Source: Talpa occidentalis
Taxonomy: Eukaryota; Chordata; Mammalia; Eulipotyphla; Talpidae
Length of the DNA stretch: 64,000 nucleotides
Direction: 5' to 3'
NCBI RefSeq assembly: GCF_014898055.3
Contig: NW_023601543.1
Coordinates: 12,299,314-12,363,313, forward strand
Part shown: positions 13,019 to 23,563 of the stretch, piece by piece
Position numbering within the stretch: position 1 is the first letter of the stretch
How the letters are laid out: each line of letters opens with the position of its first letter
The notes under the pieces: generated by a model
Told to the model about the DNA's origin: nothing
Databases searched by the model: none
What the model saw: the letters and a program-made list of their open reading frames with translations, nothing else
Program-made: the position numbers and the translations under genes

Positions 13019-15499
13019 TCTTCTAATTGACACATGTAACAGCTGCTTCTGAGTCCTTACATCTCTTGACCGCCGACAATGTTCAACCGTGCTAACTGAA
13101 ACCCCACCACCACCAAAAAAAATGTTCTCTTCACTTGTTCACTTCTCTCAGCCTGTTTTTTTCCATCTCCGCCCCAACCCAGCTGAAAATGGTTTCTGTC
13201 ACCAGTTTCTCTTATTTCACTGACTCTCAGGCCCAGCGCTTCCCATGGGAATGAGGTGGCCTCTCCTGTGGGAAGGAAAGGCTTTGAGGCACTGTGAGTC
13301 CTGTGCAGCTGTCAAGCAGCCTCGGGTGAGGAGGATCTGTAGCATTGAGAGTAATAGTCGTGACACTCCTGTGGAAGTTGGTGATAATTCTGGGACTGGT
13401 GGAGGAGGGCCAGCACCCACACCAGCCACTCATCCTGTCAGGGTTGCCAGCCTAGAGTTGTTCTATTTCTGGGAATATGACTTGACTCATGATGTACCTA
13501 AATGAATATAGTAGTGGCCCAAGTTATAATAAGATTCTACAGTAAAATGATTTATTTTCCAAAGGGGCCAAGTGATATTTTTGTTCCTTTCTTAATGCAA
13601 TAGGAAGAATAGTTAATGGTTACAACCCCTGGAAACCATCTTGCCTCAGGAAACTCAGCAGTCTGAACCCCAAATGAGGGCACTTACGTTGGTGTTCCCC
13701 TCTTGACCAGGAGGTTGTCATAGAAAAGGCTCCCTGGAGTCATTAATGAGGACTTTGGAGTTGGAGGGTCCAGAGTAGTAGTTTACAAAAGCCCCAGTGT
13801 CCCAACAGTGTCACCTAACAGTGCTTTTAAGACCTTTCCGCCTAAGTGCCCCAAGCTTCCGTGAAGAGTGAGAGTAAACACCTGATTCTGGAGATCATGT
13901 AGCCTTGCATATTTTAGTATAAAATAGTGAGTTTTCACCCTAAATCCCTAGGAAGAAGCAATCTATAGCTTCATGTACCCATAGCCCACTGCGATGTAAC
14001 CTAAAGATACACATACCCCAGATTGAGAAACAAGAGTGTCTGTGATAAGAGAGGCCTTGCCTAGATTATCAGGAATATCCTTTGTATTCTTTCAATTGCC
14101 TGTTTTTGTAATTGAGCCTATTTGTAGGCTGGGACTGGCTGTAAGAAATAAAATAGGCATCTCGTGCCCCAGCCCGCTTTCAGGAGAAATCATTGGATTA
14201 TTCCCAGAATTTATAGTCATTTAGTAGGCAAAATTGGCAGCTTGCTTGTTAGTCAGAAAGGCACATTGTGAAATGGGCCCATTCTCAAAGGAATCCCATT
14301 AGACCAATTAAAAATCCGAGGCCTCAAGCGTGCCAGTTCCCCCTCCTCTGATCTATGAAGAAGAAAATCTAGATTCCCAGAGACCCAAGGGTCATTTGCA
14401 AAGTCACTTTTTTCTGCTTTCAAGTGCAAGTAGTCATTTCACACCTGAAAGTTCACAAAGGGAGGGGGTGGATCTGGCAGGAAGGCAGATTGTGTCCAGG
14501 GGAGGGCCAGGAAACTGAGGTGTGGCTGAGATTCAGAAGCCAAGGGCAGTGCCCAGGGCTCCTGTGGGGAGGAGCAGCAGCATGAGCAGTAGTGCAGTGA
14601 ACTTCATTTCTCCAGAGAGCTCCCCGTGTCAGCCCTTGGGGTCTGCCAGACAGTTCACTGGGGGCTTTGCATATTTATGTCTTGGGGGGGCCAAGTGTAC
14701 ACAGCAAATGCAAAACACAGGGAAAGCAGTGTTGCTCTATTGCTGTATTGGGGCCAGATTGAAGCCATCTGCTGGTGCAGGCTTGGCAAGAGGAGACTTC
14801 CATGCTTGGATCAACGGCAGCCTTTTCTCCCCTGATATTTTGGTAGCAGTTCCTTCAGGCTGCCCCATGAAGTCGGCAGCCTGGTAGTGTGGGTGAGGGC
14901 CCTGTAGGAGTGTGTTGCCTTCCTTCATGTCCATGCCATCCGAGGGCAAGCTTTAGCTTCCTATTATATGCTCAAGACTTAGATGCTCAAGACTCTGTCA
15001 CCCCCAAAGGCTCATCTCACTGGCTGACAGATCTTTCTTGGCTGCCTGTGCATGCCGGCTTGATGCACCCCAGGCTCACTAACTTCTCTCCCAAAGTTTT
15101 GCGTGTACTGGCTTCAATGGATGCTGCGATGCCAGGGTTTAAAGAAAGCCAAAAACAATCCAGTATGGATTGATGTATTGCCAGGGTCTCTGGCCCTCAG
15201 ATTAGAACAGCTCAAGGAGAAATAGGATTGAGAAATTCGATGGCTCGTGAACATCAACAGAAAAACACACGTCCCAGAAACCATTGATCAACCCGACTGC
15301 TTATGAAGCCCCCCTGGGGCAGCCACGGGGCACTGCTGTAGGAAGAGGAGCCATTTCAGCTTACAGTAAGGCTCTGTCCCTCCTGCACCCCAAGAGCCTG
15401 GGAATTCAAGAGGTAAAACTAAAAGGAAAGATTCCTCCAGCCCAAGACCCTGATCTAGTAGATGGGGTGGAGGGAGATGGGGGCGGGGGACTGAGGCCC
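13019..15499. other. GPC3 intron, no recognised feature
   Basis: Unique-looking sequence. The longest frame (14522-14887, 121 codons) has biased, low-information composition and no family I recognise. Confidence 0.6.
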
Positions 15500-15590
15500 A
15501 GTGACTTGCCGGCAGTGAAATAGTAAGTCGGGGGCTGAGCTAGGCCTGGAATCCAGAGCTTCTCAAGCTCAGGACCAGGACGCTATAGCC
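15500..15590 (+). repeat. MIR fragment
   Basis: ACTGAGGCCCAGTGACTTGC, TAGTAAGTCGGGGGCTGAGC and CTGGAATCCAGAG follow the MIR core. Confidence 0.65.
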
Positions 15591-16229
15591 TTCCCAGCCT
15601 ACTCCGCTGGGAGACTCTGAACTGTAACCGAGGGCGGGGCTCCCCACTGAGCAGGTTGCCCCCTGCGGAAAGGCATCCCCAGAGCTTGCAGACCTTCCTC
15701 ACTGCCCATTATTTTAAAGGGATTATCTAATGTGCAACACAAAGGACATCAGGGCGAAATGAGAGTCAGGGCTGAGTGTGTAATTAGTACAGATTGTTGG
15801 GTCTACCCTCTGGGCGTAGTTAAACTGATTACAAATAGAAACAGATTTTTGGATTTAGCATGAAATTCTTCTTGCTGGCCCAAAAGGTTCTTACTGACAT
15901 TTGTAAGATAGAAACAACTTATGAGCATTTTATACTATATACCTACTACCACAAAGATATGTTCTGGAAAATCATAAAAATATGAATGATTTTATAGAGA
16001 GAAGGGTTTGTGGTGATTCCCATAATACATCTGGTTTGTAGCAAACTGAGAAGGGTTTGCTTTGATGTAGATTTAGCTTCTTTGTAGATTTTTTTTTATT
16101 GATGTTTGCTACTCGCTGATCCTCAGATACTGTTCCCACAGGTTTCTTGGGGTGTTTTTTGTTTTGTTTTTCTCACAAGGCAAGATGTCTTGACAACTCT
16201 CTCTCACTTAGGGTTGTCCCCCAGACTGT
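15591..16229. other. GPC3 intron, AT-rich segment without obvious repeat
   Basis: 15720-15960 is AT-rich, repeat-free and contains TAATTAG and ATTACAAAT homeobox-like words. It is a weak candidate conserved non-coding block. Confidence 0.4.
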
Positions 16230-16240
16230 TAAAATCATCT

Positions 16241-16462
16241 TTTTTTACGATTTCTTATATTTATGTATATAAGAACTGGGGTACAGGCCAGAGGTGTGAA
16301 GGGTGAGAGGATTCACCAGAGGCAGAGTGGGGAACAGAACAGGCGGACTGACGAAATACACTGCTGAGGGGAGCAGCGGGCAAGACAGGAGAGGTCTGTT
16401 GCACCATGTGGGTTGCTTCCTGGCCGGCCGGGGATCAAACTTATGCTGCAGTGGTTGCGGAG
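16241..16462 (-). repeat. tRNA-derived SINE, 5'-truncated, antisense
   Basis: The T-rich tail comes first, then the body, ending inside the tRNA region without the CCACCAGGGAGGCC head. The duplication TAAAATCATCT is at 16230-16240 and 16463-16473. Confidence 0.92.
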
Positions 16463-16473
16463 TAAAATCATCT

Positions 16474-17055
16474 TGCTAAAAGTCTCAAATGAGATATTCT
16501 GGTCTCATAACTTAAAATTTTTCAATGGCTCCCTATTATTGCCCATAAAATAAAATCTTAACATTCCTAATCCACCAGGACCTGCCCTTTACTTGTCTTC
16601 CCTGCCTCATCTTTTATCACCCCCCCACCCCGCCCCCACACACACACTGATTTGTCCATTCTGCTCCTCCCACCAGCGAGGCTGCTTGCCCTTCCCCCAT
16701 ATTGGTGATTCTGCTCAAGCTAAACCTCTGCATCCCATGAATAACCATCTCCTTCAGCTCTCCCTACTTACAGCCGTCCTTCGTGGTACAGATTGTATTG
16801 CAACTACTCCAAGAAGTCCTTCCAGATCCTCCGACTTGGAATTTTTCCCTCTCCCTGCTGTGCCTGTGGTGTTTGACTTGCACATTTATCTGAGCCCTTT
16901 CTGCTCTCTGCTGAGTATCTAGTTGATTTGTCTATTCGTCCGTTTCCCTTGCCACAGTATGGGATTTCTGAAGACCGTCAGTCTTCCTCCAACGATCCTA
17001 GCTCAATGCTTAGGACATCGTAGGCTACTATTAGCTTTGTTGAATTAAACTGGGT
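16474..17055 (+). repeat. L2 3' end
   Basis: TTCAATGGCTCCCTATTATT, CCATAAAATAAAATCTTAAC, the pyrimidine-rich body, and AGCTCAATGCTTAGGACATC ending near TTTGTTGAATTAAA are typical of L2 3' ends. Confidence 0.7.
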
Positions 17056-17689
17056 AATATGTCCCCTGTCCGGGAATGTCCAAAAATTAATTTATGACCA
17101 AATTATGTCCAGTTGTCTTTGACTAAAACACTGTTCCTCTGTCTCTCATAATGTGTCCTACTACTAAACTGTCCCCTTCAATCTCTAATTTCCATGCTGG
17201 TGGCCCAGGCCCAGGTCCAGGGTCTTGTCCTTGCCGGAATGCCCATAAACTGAAACCCTAGGAGCCCAGCTATGGGGTTGAGGTAAATGTTTGCTGCAGC
17301 TAGATGGGGAGCCAGAGGAACCTGTAGTCACAGTTTTGGATGCGTAGGAAAGTATAATTCTAAAGATTCCTGGGTGCCCCTGGAGGTAGAAGACTTGGCC
17401 CAGCTTTGTGCCTGGGTCCATAATGGCTGATTACTCCAGGAAGATAGAACTACTGTGATAACTCCCATTCTGGGACCCTAGGCCCCAAGTCCTTCTCAGA
17501 GCTTCATCAAATATGTGATCAATTTTAAAAGGAAAGACTCACTTTTCTCATGGTTTTTAAAAGTTGTCATTGGCAGGATATTTTCCACTAATTGCATTTT
17601 GTTCAAGAAGGAATCCATTATTACCTAATCACTGTAGACTCTGGATATACAACATTTTCAACAGATGGTTGAAATGCTTCACATGAGGC

Positions 17690-17905
17690 TCAGAGGCAGA
17701 TCTGAATTCAAATAGTACTTCTGGCACTGACCAGCTGTGTAAATATGGACCAGAAAAGTAACCCAAGCTTGAATTTCCTCATCAATAAAATGAGAATTAT
17801 AATACCGACCTCATATCACTGTTGAGAAGGTTCACTTAAATGCGATAATATCTATAAATAACTTAGTACCACCTGGCACACAACTGGGACTCAATAGTTG
17901 TCAGT
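17690..17905 (+). repeat. MIR, nearly full length
   Basis: ACCAGCTGTGTAAATATGGA, TTTCCTCATCAATAAAATGA, GACCTCATATCACTGTTGAG and ACCTGGCACACAACTGGGAC TCAATAG run in MIR order. Confidence 0.85.
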
Positions 17906-19527
17906 CATGTCTAGAATCTCAAGATATAGAAATAAAAAAGAGATCTTTGGTGGCACAAAAAGATTAGAAACTACAGGATTTAGCATAACTGCTGGGTCCT
18001 ATAACTGCTACTCCCTAGACATAAGTGTTCAGTGTTAGCAGATCTTTGGAAGAACAAGATAATAGCGCAGGAGTCAGGTGGTAACATTAGGAGATGTTGG
18101 TTCATCTTGATGTTGGACAAGGGCAGTATCTGGAAAAAGAATCTGGACGTGATGCTGGAAGTGCTTTCATGCAGGTCAGCCCTAAAAGTATTCCTCTTCA
18201 CTTAAGAAGTTGCCATGAGACTCGAGACTGGGCTTTCAGCAGATAGAGCCATATGTGCTCTTCGCTTTGATGAAATCCAACCATGACCTGAGCCCAAGTT
18301 ATTCCTGCCACTGACAGCTGACCCCAGCCTCCTCTGGCGTTCTGCATAGTTCACCTTTCCGAGAAAGGGCTGATTTCCAAGTAGAGCATCACCCTTTGTT
18401 CTTCTCTTTTTCTTTGGTTTGTTGTGTGTATGTGGGGCGGAGAGAGAACCTAGCGTGTAGTCTACTGAGTGGCTTTTTCCTGGGGAAAAGGGTTCGTGGA
18501 CAATTTGATTGGAATTATTATCAGCACGCAAGAAGAGATGCTTTCTCAGCTTTAGGGGAGCAAAATGTAGTCAGATTCATATATATGAAAAGTTAGAAGT
18601 TAGAACAGCATCCCCTTGTGAAGTGATGAAAAACGATTGTAGTTCATAAAATAGAGCAATGGTATCAAATATGGTAGGCAAAGGATTCAATATGTTGTAT
18701 CGTATTCAAATGAATCAGAAAATAGCAATACCCATTAGATAAAAAGGCCAAGGATGAAAACTGTTACACATTGAGAAAGATAATTAGTAAACTAAAACCT
18801 TAAAAATGCTGATCTGGACTGGTCATCAAATACATGTAAATTCAAGAAATCTTGAGGTACTATCTTGTACTGGTGAAAATCTTATTTAATTGAGGCACAG
18901 TTCCCTCATCACTGCTGGTGGCTTTTATACACTCCAATAGCCCTTTTAGAAATTGGAATTGCAGATTGCAGTCTGTGTAATCAGCACACATACCCCCACA
19001 GCCCCCGGCTTTGACCACCTTGACCTTGCTGCCCGCTCTAACCAAGGGCAGCCTCAGCCAACCCCAGTCCCAGGCCGTGGTCTGCGTGCCTCCTGGCCCA
19101 ACTGAGTCCTCACACTTTCTTCCTGTGACTTAGTGAGTGTTTCATCCCCTGTAAGAGGAGCTCTTCCTTCCACTTCCTTCCTTCCCTCTGTAGAATCCCA
19201 GTCATCTCCTCTGTGCCTGTCACTATGCAACTCAGTATCCCAAAGCGATCTTGTTGACTCCATTGGCCCCAGGACAGTTGGCTACTAGGATCACACACAT
19301 CACATCACCTTCACAGGCTATCAAAATAGAAACCTTGGTAACTGAATCTGGAAAAGCCAAGGGAGTAGATTTGAGTTCTGGATCTGGAAGAGCAAATGTG
19401 AAAGAAACTAAGCCCTGGGCTGGGGCCAGCCATCTTGGATTTCCTGACAAACCACTGTCTACTTAGATTTACCTTCCTGGAGATGTTTACATTAGACCAG
19501 CCCCAGCATTCCTCTTCAGAATCAAGC
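17906..19527. other. GPC3 intron, no recognised feature
   Basis: Unique-looking sequence with scattered TAAT words. No convincing gene or repeat. Confidence 0.6.
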
Positions 19528-19539
19528 ACATATATCATA

Positions 19540-19818
19540 GGGGCCTCCCTGGTGGCACAAGGGGTTAACATGCAACCTATGAGGCTGTCTGTAGCCTCTG
19601 CAGCACAAGTTCTATCCCCCAGCCAGCCAGGGAGCTACCCACATGGCACAGCAGACCTCTCCTGACTCGCCTGCTGCTCCCCTCAGCAGTGTCCTTCGTT
19701 CAATCTGCCTGTTCTGTTCCCCACTCTCTCTCTGGTGATTCCTCTCACCACCCCCCCACACTTCTGGCCTGTACCCCAGCTCTTGTATGCATAAGTAAAT
19801 AATCTTATAAAAAAAAGA
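19540..19818 (+). repeat. tRNA-derived SINE in GPC3 intron
   Basis: Full-length ggttaa-type copy with duplication ACATATATCATA at 19528-19539 and 19819-19830. Confidence 0.94.
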
Positions 19819-19885
19819 ACATATATCATAAACTGTAGGCAAAAAAAGTAAGGCCTTTACCTGTTAGCCTCTCCTTAGTGTTAAT

Positions 19886-19936
19886 TTGTTTTGGTATCAG
19901 TTTATTTTATTTTTTTTTTGTTTTGGTATCAGTTTA
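19886..19936. repeat. 19-bp direct repeat around a T-rich 13-mer
   Basis: TTGTTTTGGTATCAGTTTA occurs at 19886-19904 and 19918-19936 with only TTTTATTTTTTTT between. It looks like a target duplication around a retroposed A-tail (minus strand). Confidence 0.8.
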
Positions 19937-20153
19937 AATGCTGTTCATTAGATCAGTTTTGCTTTTCTTTGTTGTTGGTTTTTTTTTTTTTTGAAGGGAA
20001 TTTGAAAAGACCATGTAGGATTTTTTAAGTTGGGTATAATAAAACAACTTTCAGTGGCAAACTACCCTCTCCTCAATTCTAATTAAAGCAAGGTTCCCAG
20101 GGGGAAATCTGTATGAAGTGCAGGGCCCCGGAATGGTACACAACTCCCCTCCC

Positions 20154-20156
<3 letters not shown>

Positions 20157-20185
<29 letters not shown>

Positions 20186-20187
20186 AG
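20157..20187. repeat. (AC)n microsatellite in GPC3 intron
   Basis: About 15 uninterrupted AC units directly upstream of the antisense SINE at 20220. Confidence 0.95.
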
Positions 20188-20219
20188 GACACACATGTAG
20201 TCACCATGTAGCAGTGTAC

Positions 20220-20490
20220 TTTTTTAAAAAAGATTTATTTATTTATACATACAGGAGCTGGGGTACATGCAGAGATGTGGGAGGTGAGAGGATCCTCCAG
20301 AGACAGAGCAGGTAACAGAACAGGCAGACTGACTGAAATACACTGCTGAGGGGAGCAGCGGGCGAGACAGGAGAGGTCTGCTGCACCATGTGGGTTACTC
20401 GCTGGCCTCTGGGGATTGAACTCGTGCTGCAGAGGCTGCGGATTGCTTCATAGTGCGGTGCTTAACCCCTTGTGCCACCAGGGAGGCCCC
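20220..20490 (-). repeat. tRNA-derived SINE just upstream of GPC3 terminal exon, antisense
   Basis: Full-length antisense copy. Duplication AGCAGTGTAC at 20210-20219 and 20491-20500. It lies 330 bp before the acceptor and forms an inverted pair with the SINE at 19540. Confidence 0.94.
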
Positions 20491-20780
20491 AGCAGTGTAC
20501 ATTTTGAAACCAGTGATATCTGGTGAAAATGACCTTCAGGCACAGTCCTGTGGGGAAGAAGATATTGAAAAGGGTGTGGGTGGAGCCAAAAGGGAGAAGT
20601 TTGGTGAGATCTCTGGAAGGAGTGCCTTTAACCATCTCCTTCCTCTGCTACCCCCAACCCATGCACCGCCACCCCATCCCATCTCATGAGTCTTCATATC
20701 ATGAAAGTAAGAAATCAAAGCTGGTGTACCCCAGCAGTCCCAACAAGTGCTTGAGTCACGAAGTGTGCACCTAAGGCTGG

Positions 20781-20820
20781 CAGTAACCTTGTATTTCCAA
20801 ATCTTCTTTTCTCTTGGCAG
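20781..20820 (+). promoter_or_regulatory. GPC3: Splice acceptor of GPC3 terminal exon
   Basis: A pyrimidine-rich tract (TTTCCAAATCTTCTTTTCTC) runs into GGCAG, with the AG at 20819-20820. A plausible branch-point match, CAGTAAC, lies at 20781-20787 with its A about 34 nt before the junction. The reading phase downstream gives the GPC3 protein, which fixes the junction. Confidence 0.9.
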
Positions 20821-20990
20821 AACTGGCTTATGACCTGGATGTGGATGACGCTCCTGGAAGCAAGCAGCACGTGAATCAGAAGGACAATGAGATCGCCGCC
20901 TCGCACAACCTGGGGAGCGCCCAGGCCCCGCTGAAGGTGCTCAGCAGCGTGGTGGTATCCGCGGTGTGCTTCCTGTTCCTGGTGCACTGA
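20821..20990 (+). CDS. GPC3: Glypican-3, terminal coding exon (C-terminus with GPI-attachment signal)
   Basis: Glypican-3 is a GPI-anchored heparan sulphate proteoglycan of the cell surface that restrains Hedgehog signalling and modulates Wnt and growth-factor signals; loss causes Simpson-Golabi-Behmel overgrowth in people. This exon opens with the last two bases of a split codon (GA-A if the upstream exon ends in G, i.e. a phase 1 intron) and then reads [12 protein letters not shown], the hallmark of the GPC3 C-terminus, through 55 residues to TGA at 20988-20990. Residues 21-30 ([10 protein letters not shown]) carry the Asn/Gly/Ser region where the GPI anchor is added, followed by a hydrophobic tail ending VCFLFLVH, as in other mammalian GPC3. 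The heparan sulphate attachment serines lie in upstream exons, outside the window. Compared with the human protein from memory, the acidic [12 protein letters not shown] block and the end are conserved and the middle is substituted. The open frame, splice acceptor and UTR all argue for a functional exon rather than a processed copy. Confidence 0.95.
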
Positions 20991-21365
20991 CTTCCTGGTG
21001 CACAGCGCACGCCGCGTGCTGCCCTCCGGCACCCGTGGTCTTCCTCTAGAGAGGGAACCACTGTCTTATTTTTTTCTATTTTTTTATCTTACATACCTCC
21101 TCCAGCCATTAAGTAGAGGACTAGCCATGTGTTAGTTTCTCGAAAATCAAGTGGTGTCTTTATGAGGAAGGTACATTTTAGTGGTAGTTTAGATTGTCCT
21201 TTTACAAAAAAAAAAAAAAAAAAAGCAAGTCGTGCCAAATTATTTTCCTATGTTTGGCTGCTAGCACATGGTTGCCATGTCTCTCTCTCTCTCTTTCTCT
21301 TTGCATGGATTTCTTTTGAAAAAAAAATAATAAATGCTCAAATAAAAATGTCTCAGGTCTTTTTT
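20991..21365 (+). other. GPC3: GPC3 3' untranslated region
   Basis: The UTR extends from the stop codon to just beyond the poly(A) signals. The cleavage site is inferred, not seen. It is U-rich and contains a run of 19 A at 21206-21224 and a short CT microsatellite near 21281-21300. Its short length, about 375 nt, fits GPC3 mRNAs of other mammals as I remember them. Confidence 0.8.
21329..21346 (+). terminator. GPC3: Tandem AATAAA polyadenylation signals of GPC3
   Basis: Two canonical AATAAA hexamers lie at 21329-21334 and 21341-21346, followed within 20 nt by a T-rich downstream element (TTTTTTT at about 21360-21367). Cleavage is therefore expected around 21355-21365. Confidence 0.85.
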
Positions 21366-21369
21366 TTGC

Positions 21370-21912
21370 AAACTCTCATATATGGTGACCACACAATGCT
21401 TTTTACTCCTCACTTGGCTTCCTATTCCATAAGAAAAAACCCTGTTGGGTTCCAATCCAAGGGTCCTTGAGATGTACCCCCCAAGGAATTAGAGGCGCTC
21501 AATCCTGGCCCCGAGACCCAAACAAAGCCACTGCGTCCCGACACACACCCGAATGGTAATCCATTAAGAAACCTGTTAGTGTCTTGCCAGGTGAAACCAA
21601 AGTGATCTCAAAAAATCCCCAGTCCCTCTACTAAATTCACTTTGCTGAACATGCTTTGCCCCACCTGAAACCCTGTGTGTGGACTGTGTTCAGCGACACG
21701 ATGAATATTCTTCTCCTGACCCAGAGTGGTGGCCCAAATGGTACAAAGAAATAATACCCACACTTCTTTGCTGTGGTCTCGGGCATATTCGCTGCGGCTA
21801 CCCTTCCTCAGGGGCTGCCTCATGGCAGGACCAGCCATTGCCATGGGTGAGGTCGGGAGAGCTGCCACCCTGGAAGCAGTGACTTGGAGGGCACATGCTC
21901 GCTTCCAGCTTG
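21370..21912. other. GPC3 3' flank up to the ERV insertion
   Basis: About 540 bp of unique-looking sequence between the poly(A) site and the target duplication of the ERV-like element. Confidence 0.6.
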
Positions 21913-21917
21913 GATGG

Positions 21918-22356
21918 TGTAAGGGCAGGAACGGGCACGGTGCAGGTTTTCTGATCCCATGCAGGCCGGGTAAAGGAGGAGTCAGAGTCCTCAGTAGTTT
22001 TGCAGGTTTTTTATTTGGGGTTCACCAGGCATATGGCAGGCAGGGGTGCTGGCTGGGGGGCTGGGAGGCTGGCAGGCCTCCCAGCCCCCAGCAAGTCTTC
22101 ACTCTATTTGGGCTCTCTGGCGTTCTCTGCTTCTGCTTCGGCTTCTCCTTCAGGTTCTGCTGCTGCTGGCTGGGGCTGCTGGCATCACCCTGTGACGCCG
22201 CCCTTAAAAGCACAGTCTTAGCTCAGCTGAATCCCATCTACCTATGCCCACACCCTATTCCAGGTGCCCGCCATCAGGCATGCATTCAGGACAAGGATCC
22301 ATCATCTATCCTCATGGCGGAAGGGCAGAAAAGCCTGATATTTTCTTTACCCTACA
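21918..22356 (-). repeat. 3' LTR of the young ERV-like element
   Basis: On the plus strand it starts TGTAAGGG and ends CCTACA, so in sense it reads TGTAGGG...CCCTTACA with proper TG/CA ends. In sense orientation there is a TATA-like CTTTTAAGGGCGG (plus-strand region 22194-22207) and an AATAAA (plus-strand TTTATT at 22010-22015). Confidence 0.9.
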
Positions 22357-22372
22357 GTCCACCCCCTCAGGG
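22357..22372 (-). promoter_or_regulatory. Polypurine tract of the ERV-like element
   Basis: The sense strand reads CTGAGGGGGTGGAC directly before the 3' LTR, as expected for the plus-strand primer of reverse transcription. Confidence 0.6.
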
Positions 22373-23322
22373 TTTTCTGCCATACAGTCTATACATATAT
22401 ATACACAATTTTCTAAGCAAACAAACAATGCAGCCATGGCCCACAAAAGCAAATACATCAAATATAACAAAATACAACAGAACACAAATAAGTCCAGGCA
22501 GGGCACCAACCAAGTGCAAAAGACAATTATTGGTACCAGCAGATGAGCCACCACATCTGCTGCTGAAGGCACTGCTCATACGAGGGAGGGGAATCACTCA
22601 CGGCATCTACTATAACATACCAGGAGCCGTCAGGCTTCCTGGCCTTCTCTGGCTGTACTCTAGGCTACAAGGCACACACAGCATCCACCCCCAGGATGCA
22701 CTAGCTCTGGGATTGGCAATTTTATTCTGTTGGGGGTAATCACCAACCCTCAGGGTTTCTGTCTGCAGTCGCTCCAACACAGCCTTCATGGCCACCCATG
22801 CGACTCACAGACCCCTGCACTCGGGCCAACCCACTGCACAAGCACATGGGTCGGGATCCAAACTCTGCATTCGGCTTGGGCTCCACCCCAAGCCACGTTC
22901 CCCACCCGTCCCCCAAGGACAGGTTCCTCAGCTCCTCACCCTCGCTCAAGAATGAGCAGGGCATCACCCACAGGTGATTTTACGAGACTCACAGGGCTTC
23001 AGCATACCCAGACTGCTTAACAGCCGCTTAGGGCTTCTCAACTTAGCATCAGTACCAGCTTTTGCCTACTTAGTTGGCTTTTCTCCTCCACCTGGCTGCT
23101 GGGCATGCACAGGCTGCTTTTGGCCATCTAGGCCCACTGGCCACCCCCAGATTCCCATCTCCTGGGGTTTACAAACAAAACTGTTCCACCCCCAGGGTCC
23201 CAAAACATATCAACCTGCAAGGTCCTCTGCCTTCTGGCGGGATTGTCAGTCCTAGTCCATCAGTCCATCAGTTCAAGTCCATTGGCCTCTCCCTGCGTCA
23301 GCAACGGCCTGCTGCCTCAGGG

Positions 23323-23387
23323 GTCATTGGCTGGTCCTTTCCGGTGTCGTTGGCTGGTCCTTTCCGGTGTCGTTGGCTGGTCCCCTT
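23323..23387. repeat. 23-bp tandem repeat in ERV interior, about 2.8 copies
   Basis: The unit GTCGTTGGCTGGTCCTTTCC plus GGT occurs at 23323, 23346 and, cut short, at 23369. The copies are nearly identical (first copy GTCATT). It lies in the non-coding 5' leader of the element. Confidence 0.85.
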
Positions 23388-23545
23388 GGGCATCTTCTCC
23401 TCCATGTGAGGTCTTGTCCCACAGCTCCCGGACCGTATCCACCTTCTGTGCCTCCATGGTGCCTCCAGCGTCGTCACAGTCAAACACAGTCTGTTCTCCT
23501 TAGTCCCTCCAGGTCTTCGGAGGGCTCCAATACCCGTCTACATGG

Positions 23546-23563
23546 ATCCTGCCGACTACGCCA
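23546..23563 (-). promoter_or_regulatory. Primer-binding site, tRNA-Ser type
   Basis: In element sense it reads TGGCGTAGTCGGCAGGAT, two bases after the LTR end. That equals the complement of the 3' terminal 18 nt of mammalian tRNA-Ser (acceptor stem GTAGTCG and CCA), recalled from the tRNA sequence. The next base pair position differs. Confidence 0.75.

Larger units (their letters stand above)
1..20820 (+). other. GPC3: GPC3 last intron, 3' portion (intron continues upstream of the window)
   Basis: Everything upstream of the acceptor at 20820 on the plus strand is read as the final GPC3 intron. No other GPC3 exon-like segment was found in it, so the intron is at least 20.8 kb here. GPC3 introns are known to be very long, which agrees. 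Its recognisable contents are interspersed repeats, listed separately. The rest is unique, moderately AT-rich sequence. Confidence 0.85.

Noticed and set aside
20715..21032. Minus-strand frame across the GPC3 exon
   Set aside because: It is a shadow of the GC-rich GPC3 coding exon on the opposite strand.
21726..22739. 337-codon plus-strand open frame, the longest in the window
   Set aside because: It runs antisense through the ERV LTR and its interior and depends on the LTR's GC-rich composition. The second LTR gives the same peptide in another frame context, and there is no domain or plausible promoter.
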